In this document: piece by piece, positions 7,619-14,877 of the stretch
Position numbering within the stretch: position 1 is the stretch's first letter
Layout of the letters: each line of letters begins with the position of its first letter
NCBI GenBank assembly: GCA_001751155.1
Contig: MAXR01000116.1
Coordinates: forward strand, 1-22,303
Direction: 5' to 3'
Origin: Desulfuromonadales bacterium C00003068
Lineage (GTDB): Bacteria; Desulfobacterota; Desulfuromonadia; Desulfuromonadales; Desulfuromonadaceae
Length of the DNA: 22,303 nt
Made by a program: the position numbers and the translations under genes
The notes under the pieces: model-generated
Database searches by the model: none
What the model was told of the DNA's origin: nothing
Seen by the model: only the letters and a program-made list of their open reading frames with translations

Positions 7619-9112
7619 ATGAACACAATTATCACCAGCAAGATTCTAATAACAATGTTGATTCCGATGATTACGGGTCTGCTTGTTATGTTTTCGGGGA
7701 AGAAGCCGAATTTGCGCGACAGCTGGTCGACGCTCGGCGCTATCCTTACTTTTGCCTCGGTATTAAGCTTCTTACCTACCATTCAGGGTGGGCAACAGCT
7801 TAGATATACTCTGTTTGAGTTATACCCAGGGGTCTCTATAACCCTTAACCTTGATCCCCTTGGTGTGATCTTCGCTTTGGTTGCTTCGTTCCTATGGATC
7901 TTAGCCAGCCTGTACTGTGTTGGTTACATGCGTGGTCTTGATGAGCATGCGCAAACTCGTTTTTATGTTTGCTATGCTGTTTCAGTTGGCGCAGCAATGG
8001 GCGCCGCATTTTCCGGTAACCTCTTTACCCTGTATTTCTTTTACGAAGTTGTATCGATCTTCACTTATCCGTTAGTTATGCATCATCAGGATAAAGAGGG
8101 ATACGAAGGCGCGAAGAAGTACATTGTTTATTTGATGTTCACTTCAAAAGCGTTCTTGCTCCCCGCCATGGTTATTATCTATGTGCTGTGTGGAACTCTT
8201 GATTTTAACACCGCAAATATTGCTCAAGGTATCTTCCCCGCTGAGGCTGATCGCTTCATGGTGGGTGTTACCTTCATCCTTTGCCTGTTTGGTTTTGCTA
8301 AAGCGGGTATCATGCCGTTCCATAACTGGCTGCCAGATGCGATGGTTGCACCAACACCTGTAAGTGCTCTACTTCATGCGGTTGTTGTTGTTAAGGTTGG
8401 TGTCTTTTCAATCTGTCGTGTCATGCTGTCAATCTACGGTACTAATATCCTCGCTGAAACTGGCTTGGGTTTATTTACCGCTTACTTTGTTTCATTTACC
8501 ATCCTTACTGCATCGGTGATTGCGCTGACTAAGACCAACCTTAAGGCACGTCTCGCCTACTCAACAGTCAGTCAGCTTTCCTATATTATTTTAGGTGTCG
8601 CAATGTTGACACCTAATTCAATTACCGGTGGTTTGATCCATATTGCCAACCATGCGTTAGCTAAGATCACCCTATTCTTTGCAGCGGGTTGTATCTTTGT
8701 TGCCAGTGGTAAAAAAGATATCTCTGAAATGGGCGGCCTAGGTAAGCGGATGCCATTTACCATGCTTGCTTTTGGTGTGGCTTCGTTGAGTATGATTGGT
8801 GCTCCACCCGTTGGTGGCTTTGTTACCAAGTGGTATTTAGCTCTTGGTACCATGGATATTCACAATTACATTCTGCTCAGTGTTCTGTTGATTAGTAGTT
8901 TACTCAACGCTGGATACTTTGTCCCTGTCGTCTTACAGGCCTTCTTTGGCAAGCCTTTGCCCGCCGATGAAGGAATTACAACGAGCCTAGAGAAAAAGCC
9001 ATTGATTCTTTTTATGGTGATCCCTCTGGTCATTACGGGAACACTATCGGTGTTGATTGGTGTTTACCCCGACCTGTTCCTAGACCTCATTAACCTAATG
9101 GTGAAGTCATGA
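7619..9112 (+). CDS. MrpD/NuoL-family antiporter-like subunit (first of two)
   Basis: A 497-residue, about 14-helix membrane protein of the proton-conducting transporter family shared by NuoL/M/N and MrpA/D. It occupies the nuoL position, but it is about 110-150 residues shorter than NuoL and lacks the long lateral helix at the C-terminus. The pump residues are intact: E143 in FFYEVVSIF (helix 5), K228 in FAKAGIMPFHNWLPDA (helix 7) and K349 in HALAKITLFF (helix 12). The ATG at 7619 opens a hydrophobic first helix. The stop overlaps the next gene by 4 bases (ATGA). By size it is nearer to MrpD than to NuoL. It probably forms one ion-translocating unit of the membrane arm (inference). Confidence 0.85.
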   Translation: MNTIITSKILITMLIPMITGLLVMFSGKKPNLRDSWSTLGAILTFASVLSFLPTIQGGQQLRYTLFELYPGVSITLNLDPLGVIFALVASFLWILASLYCVGYMRGLDEHAQTRFYVCYAVSVGAAMGAAFSGNLFTLYFFYEVVSIFTYPLVMHHQDKEGYEGAKKYIVYLMFTSKAFLLPAMVIIYVLCGTLDFNTANIAQGIFPAEADRFMVGVTFILCLFGFAKAGIMPFHNWLPDAMVAPTPVSALLHAVVVVKVGVFSICRVMLSIYGTNILAETGLGLFTAYFVSFTILTASVIALTKTNLKARLAYSTVSQLSYIILGVAMLTPNSITGGLIHIANHALAKITLFFAAGCIFVASGKKDISEMGGLGKRMPFTMLAFGVASLSMIGAPPVGGFVTKWYLALGTMDIHNYILLSVLLISSLLNAGYFVPVVLQAFFGKPLPADEGITTSLEKKPLILFMVIPLVITGTLSVLIGVYPDLFLDLINLMVKS

Positions 9113-9357
9113 TTGTAAATTTCCTTACTTACTTGCGTGAGAGACCAAGTTTGCTTAAATGGTTGTTTCTAGCCTATTTAGCCTTTGCTCTCGTCTTTGA
9201 TTTCTTTGCTGACCGTCACCATGCTCACTTCTGGGGAGACCACATTGTTGGCTTCTGGGCAATGTTTGGCTTAGTGGGTTGTCTGGCAATGATTGTATTC
9301 TGTAAAGGGCTGTCACACGTATGGCTGGAGAGGGACACGGATCATTATGACAAGTAG
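9109..9357 (+). CDS. Small two-helix membrane protein, function unknown
   Basis: An 82-residue protein not assigned to a family. Two hydrophobic segments are clear (about residues 17-34 and 46-66), separated by a short His-rich turn, DRHHAHFWGDH. The C-terminus is charged (ERDTDHYDK). It starts inside the stop of the preceding antiporter-like gene (ATGA) and runs 11 bases into the next one, so it is translated as part of the operon and is most likely a real subunit or assembly factor of the complex. It is not a known Nuo subunit. It resembles the small Mrp subunits only in being small and hydrophobic. Confidence 0.7.
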   Translation: MIVNFLTYLRERPSLLKWLFLAYLAFALVFDFFADRHHAHFWGDHIVGFWAMFGLVGCLAMIVFCKGLSHVWLERDTDHYDK

Positions 9358-11113
9358 CATTTTTATGCATCCAGCCACGATGTTCATCATCGGCGCGCTG
9401 TTATTGCCCTTATTTAAAAAGTTCAACGCTCAAAAAATTTGGTTGGTCGCGGTACCGCTGATTGCTTTTATTCAAATCAAGTATCTTCCTTCCTCGTTTG
9501 GTTGCGTTGAGTGGCTCGGTTTTAAATTGCAGTTTGGTCGTGTTGACCAATTGACAATGGTTTTCTTGCACGTCTTTACCTTGATGGCGCTCATCGGTAG
9601 TATTTTTGGCCTTCATGTTAAAGAGAGTGGCCAACATGCTGCTGCATGGTTATATGTGGCGGGTTCTTTGGGAACCACTCTTGCTGGCGATTACCTGACC
9701 GTGTTTATCTTCTGGGAATTGATGGCTTTTGCTTCAGTCTTCCTTGTTTGGTATCGGAAGCGGAAACGTTCCATCGAAGCAGGTTATCGCTACCTTCTGG
9801 TGCATACATTTGGTGGGTTGGTTCTCCTTGCGGGGATCTTCTTACGCTACCAAAATGTTGGTGATCTAAGTTTCGATTTGATCTCAGCGGATCATGCCGT
9901 GCTTGCTGATTATCTGATTATGATCGGTTTTATGCTCAATGCAGCGGTACCGCCAATTCATGCGTGGCTACCTGATGCCTATCCCGAAGCAACGGTTACG
10001 GGTGCGGTATTTATGTGCGCCTTTACGACTAAGACAGCGGTTTATGTTTTAGCACGTGGTTTTGCTGGGTTCGAAAGTTTGGCTATTATGGGGGCAATTA
10101 TGACCCTATATGGTGTTGCCTACGCGGTTATCGAAAACGATGCCCGTCGTATTCTGGCCTACCATATTGTTAGTCAGGTCGGTTACATGGTGTGCGCGGT
10201 CGGTATCGGTACTGAGCTTGCTATCAATGGTGCTTGTGCTCATGCTTACGCACACATCCTTTACAAGGCTCTGTTGTTCATGGGTGTTGGTAGTGTACTT
10301 GAGATGACTGGTCGATCGAAACTGAGCGAGCTTGGCGGTCTCTATAAATACATGCCATTTACCATGATCTTTACTGTTATCGGTGGTATTGCGATCTCTG
10401 GTTTCCCACTTACCAGTGGTTTCATCAGTAAGTCAATGATCATTGCTGCTGCGGGCGCTAACCATCAACTCATTATTATGAGCATGTTAACACTGGCCGC
10501 TGTAGGTACCTTCCTTTCAGTCGGTATTAAGCTGCCATATTTCATTTGGTTTGGCCCGAACGATTGTGGTCTGAAGCCAAAAGAAGCCTATTGGAATATG
10601 CAAGTCGGTATGTTTATGGCTGCCTTCATGTGTATCTTCCTTGGCTTTTACCCAGATTACCTCTACGACATGCTTCCATACGCCGTAGAATACCACCCTT
10701 ATACAAGCTATCACCTCACTGAGACCTTCCATCTTATCGGTTTCACAGGTTTAGGTTTCTATATGATGGTTAAGTATCTCAAGCCGCACGATGTATCTAA
10801 CCTTGACCTTTGCTGGTTCTATCGCCGTGGTGCAGGTTGGTTTATGTGGGTTGCTCGTAACCCCATTAGCGCGACAAACGAATGGGTGAGTAACATATAT
10901 CAAGCCGTTGGTTTACGTTTTACGATGGCACTGGCTCGTGCACTCTCTTGGTTCGATTGGGAGGGCATTGATTGGGCTCTTGATGGTAGTGCACGTGGTG
11001 TTGTCAAGGGTGGTGAGCAGGTACGACAGTTCCAAACGGGTAAGTTGCAACATTATATCGGTGCAGCGGTTGCTTTGCTGTTCATCATACTCATTGTTGT
11101 GGTTTTGATCTGA
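9347..11113 (+). CDS. MrpD/NuoL-family antiporter-like subunit (second) with NuoL-like tail
   Basis: A 588-residue polytopic membrane protein. The ATG at 9347 is preferred over an in-frame TTG at 9293, because the upstream 18 residues are polar and GGAGAGGG lies before the ATG. The core is an antiporter-like domain with E124 in IFWELMAF and K307 in HILYKALLF, but the helix-7 lysine is replaced by Asn (N198 in LNAAVPPIHAWLPDAYPEAT); K229 follows in FTTKTAVYVL. After the core, residues 470-588 form a C-terminal extension that ends in QTGKLQHY plus a final hydrophobic helix, much like the end of NuoL after its lateral helix. Proteins of this type are often labelled Na+/H+ antiporter subunit D in related bacteria. 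Role inferred: distal pump unit carrying the clamp helix. Confidence 0.82.
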   Translation: MTSSIFMHPATMFIIGALLLPLFKKFNAQKIWLVAVPLIAFIQIKYLPSSFGCVEWLGFKLQFGRVDQLTMVFLHVFTLMALIGSIFGLHVKESGQHAAAWLYVAGSLGTTLAGDYLTVFIFWELMAFASVFLVWYRKRKRSIEAGYRYLLVHTFGGLVLLAGIFLRYQNVGDLSFDLISADHAVLADYLIMIGFMLNAAVPPIHAWLPDAYPEATVTGAVFMCAFTTKTAVYVLARGFAGFESLAIMGAIMTLYGVAYAVIENDARRILAYHIVSQVGYMVCAVGIGTELAINGACAHAYAHILYKALLFMGVGSVLEMTGRSKLSELGGLYKYMPFTMIFTVIGGIAISGFPLTSGFISKSMIIAAAGANHQLIIMSMLTLAAVGTFLSVGIKLPYFIWFGPNDCGLKPKEAYWNMQVGMFMAAFMCIFLGFYPDYLYDMLPYAVEYHPYTSYHLTETFHLIGFTGLGFYMMVKYLKPHDVSNLDLCWFYRRGAGWFMWVARNPISATNEWVSNIYQAVGLRFTMALARALSWFDWEGIDWALDGSARGVVKGGEQVRQFQTGKLQHYIGAAVALLFIILIVVVLI

Positions 11114-11159
11114 CACTGCCTGCTTGTTAACGGCAATTACTCATAGACAGTAGGAAGTC

Positions 11160-12758
11160 ATGGAAAAGTATCTAATTCTGAATACATTAAATTTCCCGAT
11201 CTTATCGATGCTGCTGATCATACCGGTAGTCGGGGCTATTGTTGCCATGTTTTTACGTGGTGATACCTTATTGAAATACTGGGGTTTTGCAGTCACCCTA
11301 GTCACTGCAATCATTTCGCTGCCATTATGGACGTGTTTTGATAAGACAACAGCGAAGTACCAATTTGCCGAACTACGGCATTGGTTCCCAGCTTTGAACC
11401 TCGACTATGTTGTTGGGGTCGATGGAATCAGCGTGCTGTTGGTTCTACTGACAACATTTGTGATGCCATTGTGTATTCTTTGTTCGTGGACTTACATCAA
11501 GACGCGGATGAAAGAGTTCATCATTGTGACATTGCTGATGGAAACTGCCATGCTTGGTGTTTTCATGAGTATGAACACGGTGTTGTTCTACATCTTCTGG
11601 GAAGGTATGTTGGTTCCAATGTACCTGATGATTGCAATTTGGGGTGGAGCACGGAAAGATTATGCTTCAATCAAATTCTTCCTCTACACCTTTGCAGGAA
11701 GTATCTTTCTGTTGGTTGCGATTGTTGCCATGTACATCAAAACCGGGACATTCTTTATCCCCGAATTGATGGCTCATAGCTATAGCTTCTCATTTCAAAT
11801 GTGGGTGTTCTTAGCATGTGCGATTGGTTTTGCAATCAAAATGCCGATGTTCCCATTTCACACTTGGTTGCCAGCAGCGCACGTTGAAGCGCCAGTTTCT
11901 GGGTCGGTTATCCTTGCCAGCATCTTGTTGAAGATGGGTGGTTACGGTTTCTTACGCTTCTGCTTGCCAATGGCACCTGAAGCAACCCTTTACTGTATGC
12001 CTTACCTCATCGTCATGTCGCTTATCAGTATTGTGGTGGGCGGATACCTTGCCTTAGGCCAAACTGACATTAAGAAGTTGATCGCTTATTCTTCTGTTGG
12101 CCATATGGGGTTTGTAACCCTCGGTATCTTTTTACTCAATGATGCAGGGATCAAAGGAGCAATGCTCCAGATGCTGAATCATGGTGTAACGACAGGGGCG
12201 CTGTTTATCTTAATCGGTATCATTTATGAGCGTACCCATAGTCGTGAGATCTCTGACAACAGTAAGCTCGGTATGTTTATGCCGATCTATGTCACGTTCT
12301 TGGGTATCTTCTCGTTATCGTCTTTAGCATTTCCAGGAACCAACAGTTTTGTTGGTGAGTTCCTTGTATTGCTAGGCGCGTTCGAAAAGTATCCATTGGT
12401 TGGTGCGGTTTCTATCCTCGGTGCCATACTTGCCGCAGCGTATATGCTTCGTCTGTTGCAAAAAATGGTCTGGGACGATTCCGATGGTCACGGACATCAT
12501 GATCATGATGATGACCATGGTGATGATCATGCCCTTACCGATTGTAATTTCCGTGAGATCATTCAGTTGGCGTTTTTGACCGTATTTGTTTTTTGGATCG
12601 GTTTTCACCCAACACCACTATTGGATATGATGGACACAACTGTCGCCCACCTGATTCACCAAATTGATGCGGGTAGTGCAGTACACGAGGCTGTTCAGCA
12701 TGGTGAACACCATGCCCTGCTAAATAATGCAGGTGCCTGGGTCAAGAACCTCTTTTAA
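11160..12758 (+). CDS. nuoM: Complex I antiporter-like subunit NuoM
   Basis: A 532-residue, about 14-helix proton-translocating subunit. Pump residues are visible: E148 in FYIFWEGMLVPMYLMIAIWG (helix 5) and K227 in FAIKMPMFPFHTWLPAAHVEAPVSG (helix 7), with LLKMGGYG (helix 8) and NHGVTTGALF (helix 12). The WGGARKDYASIKFFLYT stretch is specific to NuoM. An unusual His/Asp-rich stretch lies at residues 439-457, just before LTDCNFREI, with a second small His cluster near the C-terminus (VQHGEHHALL). An AGGAAG ribosome site precedes the ATG. It follows the previous gene by 46 bases and precedes nuoN by 19. Confidence 0.94.
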   Translation: MEKYLILNTLNFPILSMLLIIPVVGAIVAMFLRGDTLLKYWGFAVTLVTAIISLPLWTCFDKTTAKYQFAELRHWFPALNLDYVVGVDGISVLLVLLTTFVMPLCILCSWTYIKTRMKEFIIVTLLMETAMLGVFMSMNTVLFYIFWEGMLVPMYLMIAIWGGARKDYASIKFFLYTFAGSIFLLVAIVAMYIKTGTFFIPELMAHSYSFSFQMWVFLACAIGFAIKMPMFPFHTWLPAAHVEAPVSGSVILASILLKMGGYGFLRFCLPMAPEATLYCMPYLIVMSLISIVVGGYLALGQTDIKKLIAYSSVGHMGFVTLGIFLLNDAGIKGAMLQMLNHGVTTGALFILIGIIYERTHSREISDNSKLGMFMPIYVTFLGIFSLSSLAFPGTNSFVGEFLVLLGAFEKYPLVGAVSILGAILAAAYMLRLLQKMVWDDSDGHGHHDHDDDHGDDHALTDCNFREIIQLAFLTVFVFWIGFHPTPLLDMMDTTVAHLIHQIDAGSAVHEAVQHGEHHALLNNAGAWVKNLF

Positions 12759-12777
12759 CTAAAGGATCGGATCTATT

Positions 12778-14196
12778 ATGTTAAACACAGTTTTTATGCC
12801 TGAAGTGGCACTGATGTTAACGGTCCTGGTCTTGTTCTTCATGACCTTGGGCAAGTTTCGTACAGGTACAATCCAAGCAGTGAGTCTTGTGCTCACTGCA
12901 ATTACCATTGTTGCAACGTTTGCGAGCATGGGCAATGAATCGAGCATGTTTTTTGGTGCGTACCAGATTGATGGGTTGTCACAACTCTTCAAGATGGTGA
13001 TTATTGTCGGCCTGTTTCTCATCTTCTACCTTGGTAGTGGATTGACAGGTATTGATGATAAACTACACCCAGAATATAATATGTTTTTGGCGATCAGTGC
13101 TTTGGGTCTGATGTTCTTGAGTAGTTCTGTTGAACTATTAACGATTCTGCTTAGTTTAGAGATCTCATCCTATGCGTTGTATGTTGTCATTCCATTTCGT
13201 CGTGGTGCTGGCCGTATGCACGTCGAAGCGGGTATTAAATATGTACTCTTTGGTGCTGCTTCAACAGGTTTAACTCTCTACGGTATGAGTTATATCTTTG
13301 GTCTCACACATACCACTTACTTAAATGAATTAGCAGAATTGATGCCTTCATTGATTGCTACGCAGCCTCTGGCTGTTATGGCGATGGTGTTGGTTATGAC
13401 CGCGTTCTTTTATAAGTTGGCTCTGTTCCCAATGCACTTTTGGACTCCTGATGTTTATCAAGGGGCATCCAATGAGACCACAAGCTTCGTTGCTACCTTA
13501 CCTAAGGTTGGTGCGGTTCTGTTGCTGTTGCGCTTTGTTGCCGTTGCAGGGGTTGATATCTCTCAACTCACTTGGGTTCTCGCTACGATTGCCGTGTTGT
13601 CCATGACACTTGGTAACTTAAGTGCCTTGGTGCAAACCGATCTTAAGCGCTTGTTGGCTTACTCAAGTATTGCTCATGCTGGTTACGTGATGCTTGGTAT
13701 TTTGACCGCTGATGAGATGGGTATGGCTGCTGCAGTCTTCTATGTAATCGGTTATCTTTTGATGAATCTTGGTTGCTTCTTCGTCATCTATAACATTTCA
13801 CCTGAAGGCGAGAACGTTACCTTTGATGACCTCAAGGGGCTGTCGCGTCGGTCTCCATTGCTTGCTTTAACCTTGCTGGTTTCAGCCTTTGGTATGGCAG
13901 GGATTCCACCGACAATTGGTTTTATCGGTAAGTTTATGATCTTTACTGGTGCGATCCATAAGGGCTTCTATGCGCTGGTTATTATTGCGGTAATGAATGC
14001 TGCTGTTGCGGCATTTTACTACCTTAAAATGGCACGTGCAGCCTACTGTGGTGCGGATGACGAGCAGGAATTAATTGTTCTACCATTTGGTGCTAAAGTG
14101 ATGGGAGCTTTCTTCATCCTTTCAATCATTTTGATTGGTTCCTTGCCACAAAGTTTCCTAGCTGCTGCCAAAGCGGCGGTTGTTACTTTGCTCTAG
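12778..14196 (+). CDS. nuoN: Complex I antiporter-like subunit NuoN
   Basis: A 472-residue, about 14-helix membrane subunit that links NuoM to the NuoA/J/K/H part of the arm. Key residues are E128 in LLSLEISSYALYVV (helix 5) and K213 in FYKLALFPMHFWTPDVYQGA (helix 7), the latter being a NuoN signature. The second half keeps LLAYSSIAHAGYVMLGI and GIPPTIGFIGKF. The length is standard. It is the last gene of the operon and ends 24 bases before a strong terminator. Confidence 0.95.
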   Translation: MLNTVFMPEVALMLTVLVLFFMTLGKFRTGTIQAVSLVLTAITIVATFASMGNESSMFFGAYQIDGLSQLFKMVIIVGLFLIFYLGSGLTGIDDKLHPEYNMFLAISALGLMFLSSSVELLTILLSLEISSYALYVVIPFRRGAGRMHVEAGIKYVLFGAASTGLTLYGMSYIFGLTHTTYLNELAELMPSLIATQPLAVMAMVLVMTAFFYKLALFPMHFWTPDVYQGASNETTSFVATLPKVGAVLLLLRFVAVAGVDISQLTWVLATIAVLSMTLGNLSALVQTDLKRLLAYSSIAHAGYVMLGILTADEMGMAAAVFYVIGYLLMNLGCFFVIYNISPEGENVTFDDLKGLSRRSPLLALTLLVSAFGMAGIPPTIGFIGKFMIFTGAIHKGFYALVIIAVMNAAVAAFYYLKMARAAYCGADDEQELIVLPFGAKVMGAFFILSIILIGSLPQSFLAAAKAAVVTLL

Positions 14197-14220
14197 GGTG
14201 ACAGTAATACGTTAGACTTA

Positions 14221-14250
14221 AAAGGCCCGCCAATTGGTGGGCCTTTTTTT
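14221..14250 (+). terminator. Intrinsic terminator of the nuo operon
   Basis: Arms AAAGGCCC (14221-14228) and GGGCCTTT (14239-14246) extend inward with a G-U and two G-C pairs to an AATT loop, and the second arm runs into seven T residues (14244-14250). It lies 24 bases after the nuoN stop and is a textbook Rho-independent terminator on the plus strand. Confidence 0.92.
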
Positions 14251-14323
14251 GTGCAATAAATATGGATAATATTTAGAAGGTAAGTAGATATAAAAGAGTT
14301 TATGAAAGTGGGGATGAGGATCG

Positions 14324-14494
14324 TCTAGCGGTCTGTCGGACTTAACGGGCCGTAGCGAGAAAGAGACTGCTTGAGACCAGATTTTCGAGAATTTGAGAGC
14401 GAATAGCTGGCCTATTTGTCGATAATTATCGGGAATATGGGCCAAGTCAGGCTATTTCGCAGTAGGTCCATGTTAAGTCCGGCAGGCTGCTAGG
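14324..14494 (+). repeat. 171-base nested imperfect palindrome, candidate structured RNA or MITE-like element
   Basis: Outer arms of 23 bases (14324-14346 and 14472-14494) pair at every position when read as plus-strand RNA, four of them as G-U wobbles. The core GTTAAGTCCGG/TCGGACTTAAC is perfect but for one wobble. Inside, GCGAATAGC (14399-14407) pairs with GCTATTTCGC (14451-14460) with one bulge. Inside that, TGGCCTAT pairs with ATGGGCCA around the palindrome CGATAATTATCG. No convincing coding frame fills it. It sits between the nuo terminator and the 3' end of the nqr cluster. It may be a non-autonomous mobile repeat with terminal inverted repeats or a structured RNA; no known RNA family is recognised. 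Confidence 0.6.
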
Positions 14495-14550
14495 ATGAAA
14501 TGGAGAGGAGAATTACAGCGAAAGATACATTTTAGACCGAATGATTGCTG

Positions 14551-14585
14551 AATACGGGAGCACAATGTGCTCCCGTATTATTTTA
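14551..14585. terminator. Strong stem-loop terminator at the end of the nqr cluster
   Basis: Perfect 13-bp arms, AATACGGGAGCAC at 14551-14563 and its complement at 14567-14579, enclose a 3-base loop. It begins about 27 bases after the nqrM stop on the minus strand and so should close the nqr/apbE/nqrM transcript. The more U-rich tail (ATTATTTTATT) is on the plus strand, so it may also stop transcripts coming from the palindromic element. Confidence 0.75.
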
Positions 14586-14605
14586 TTGAGACAAACTTTA
14601 AGGCG

Positions 14606-14866
14606 TTAGCCCCTTTTTTGTAGTTCATCTAACATTTGCTGATATTTTTCTGGTTCTTGTTCTGGGCAAACCACTTCGACTGCGATATCGTTTGCACATG
14701 AGATAGAAGAATCATCATCCCGACCGCAGGAACAATCGATGTCAGCTAGGTTGCCTTCATTGCTGCTACATCCCCCAGAGATCCCCTTGCGACCGAACAT
14801 AATTCCAATCGATAATCCGGCAAATGCGAGTAAAAATATTACCAAAGTAGGTAGTAGTAATTTCAT
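14606..14866 (-). CDS. nqrM: Nqr maturation protein NqrM
   Basis: An 86-residue protein needed for assembly of Na+-Nqr; in Vibrio, NqrM is linked to delivery of iron for the NqrD/NqrE centre. One N-terminal membrane helix (about residues 3-24) is followed by the family hallmark FGRKGISGGC with C33, then CSC (C45, C47), C57 and C67. The Cys-rich soluble part fits a metal carrier. The length is close to known NqrM proteins. It is the last gene of the cluster, 11 bases after apbE, with GAGG serving as ribosome site. Confidence 0.88.
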   Translation of the reverse strand: MKLLLPTLVIFLLAFAGLSIGIMFGRKGISGGCSSNEGNLADIDCSCGRDDDSSISCANDIAVEVVCPEQEPEKYQQMLDELQKRG

Positions 14867-14877
14867 TCTTAGCCTCG

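Noticed and set aside
9293..9346. Upstream TTG start for the second antiporter-like gene
   Set aside because: It would add 18 polar residues before a natural first membrane helix; the ATG at 9347 has a ribosome site and fits the family.
11381..11779. 132-codon open frame in another frame inside nuoM
   Set aside because: It overlaps the nuoM core with its pump residues; the composition (many Cys, His and Trp) is typical of an out-of-frame reading.
14218..14445. 75-codon open frame on the minus strand between nuo and nqr
   Set aside because: It runs through the nuo terminator and the left half of the palindromic element, has no ribosome site and no recognisable features.
14312..14498. GGATGA on both sides of the palindromic element as a target-site duplication
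   Set aside because: The left copy is 7 bases away from the arm and the right copy overlaps the arm end, so they do not flank the element as a true duplication should; six bases can match by chance.
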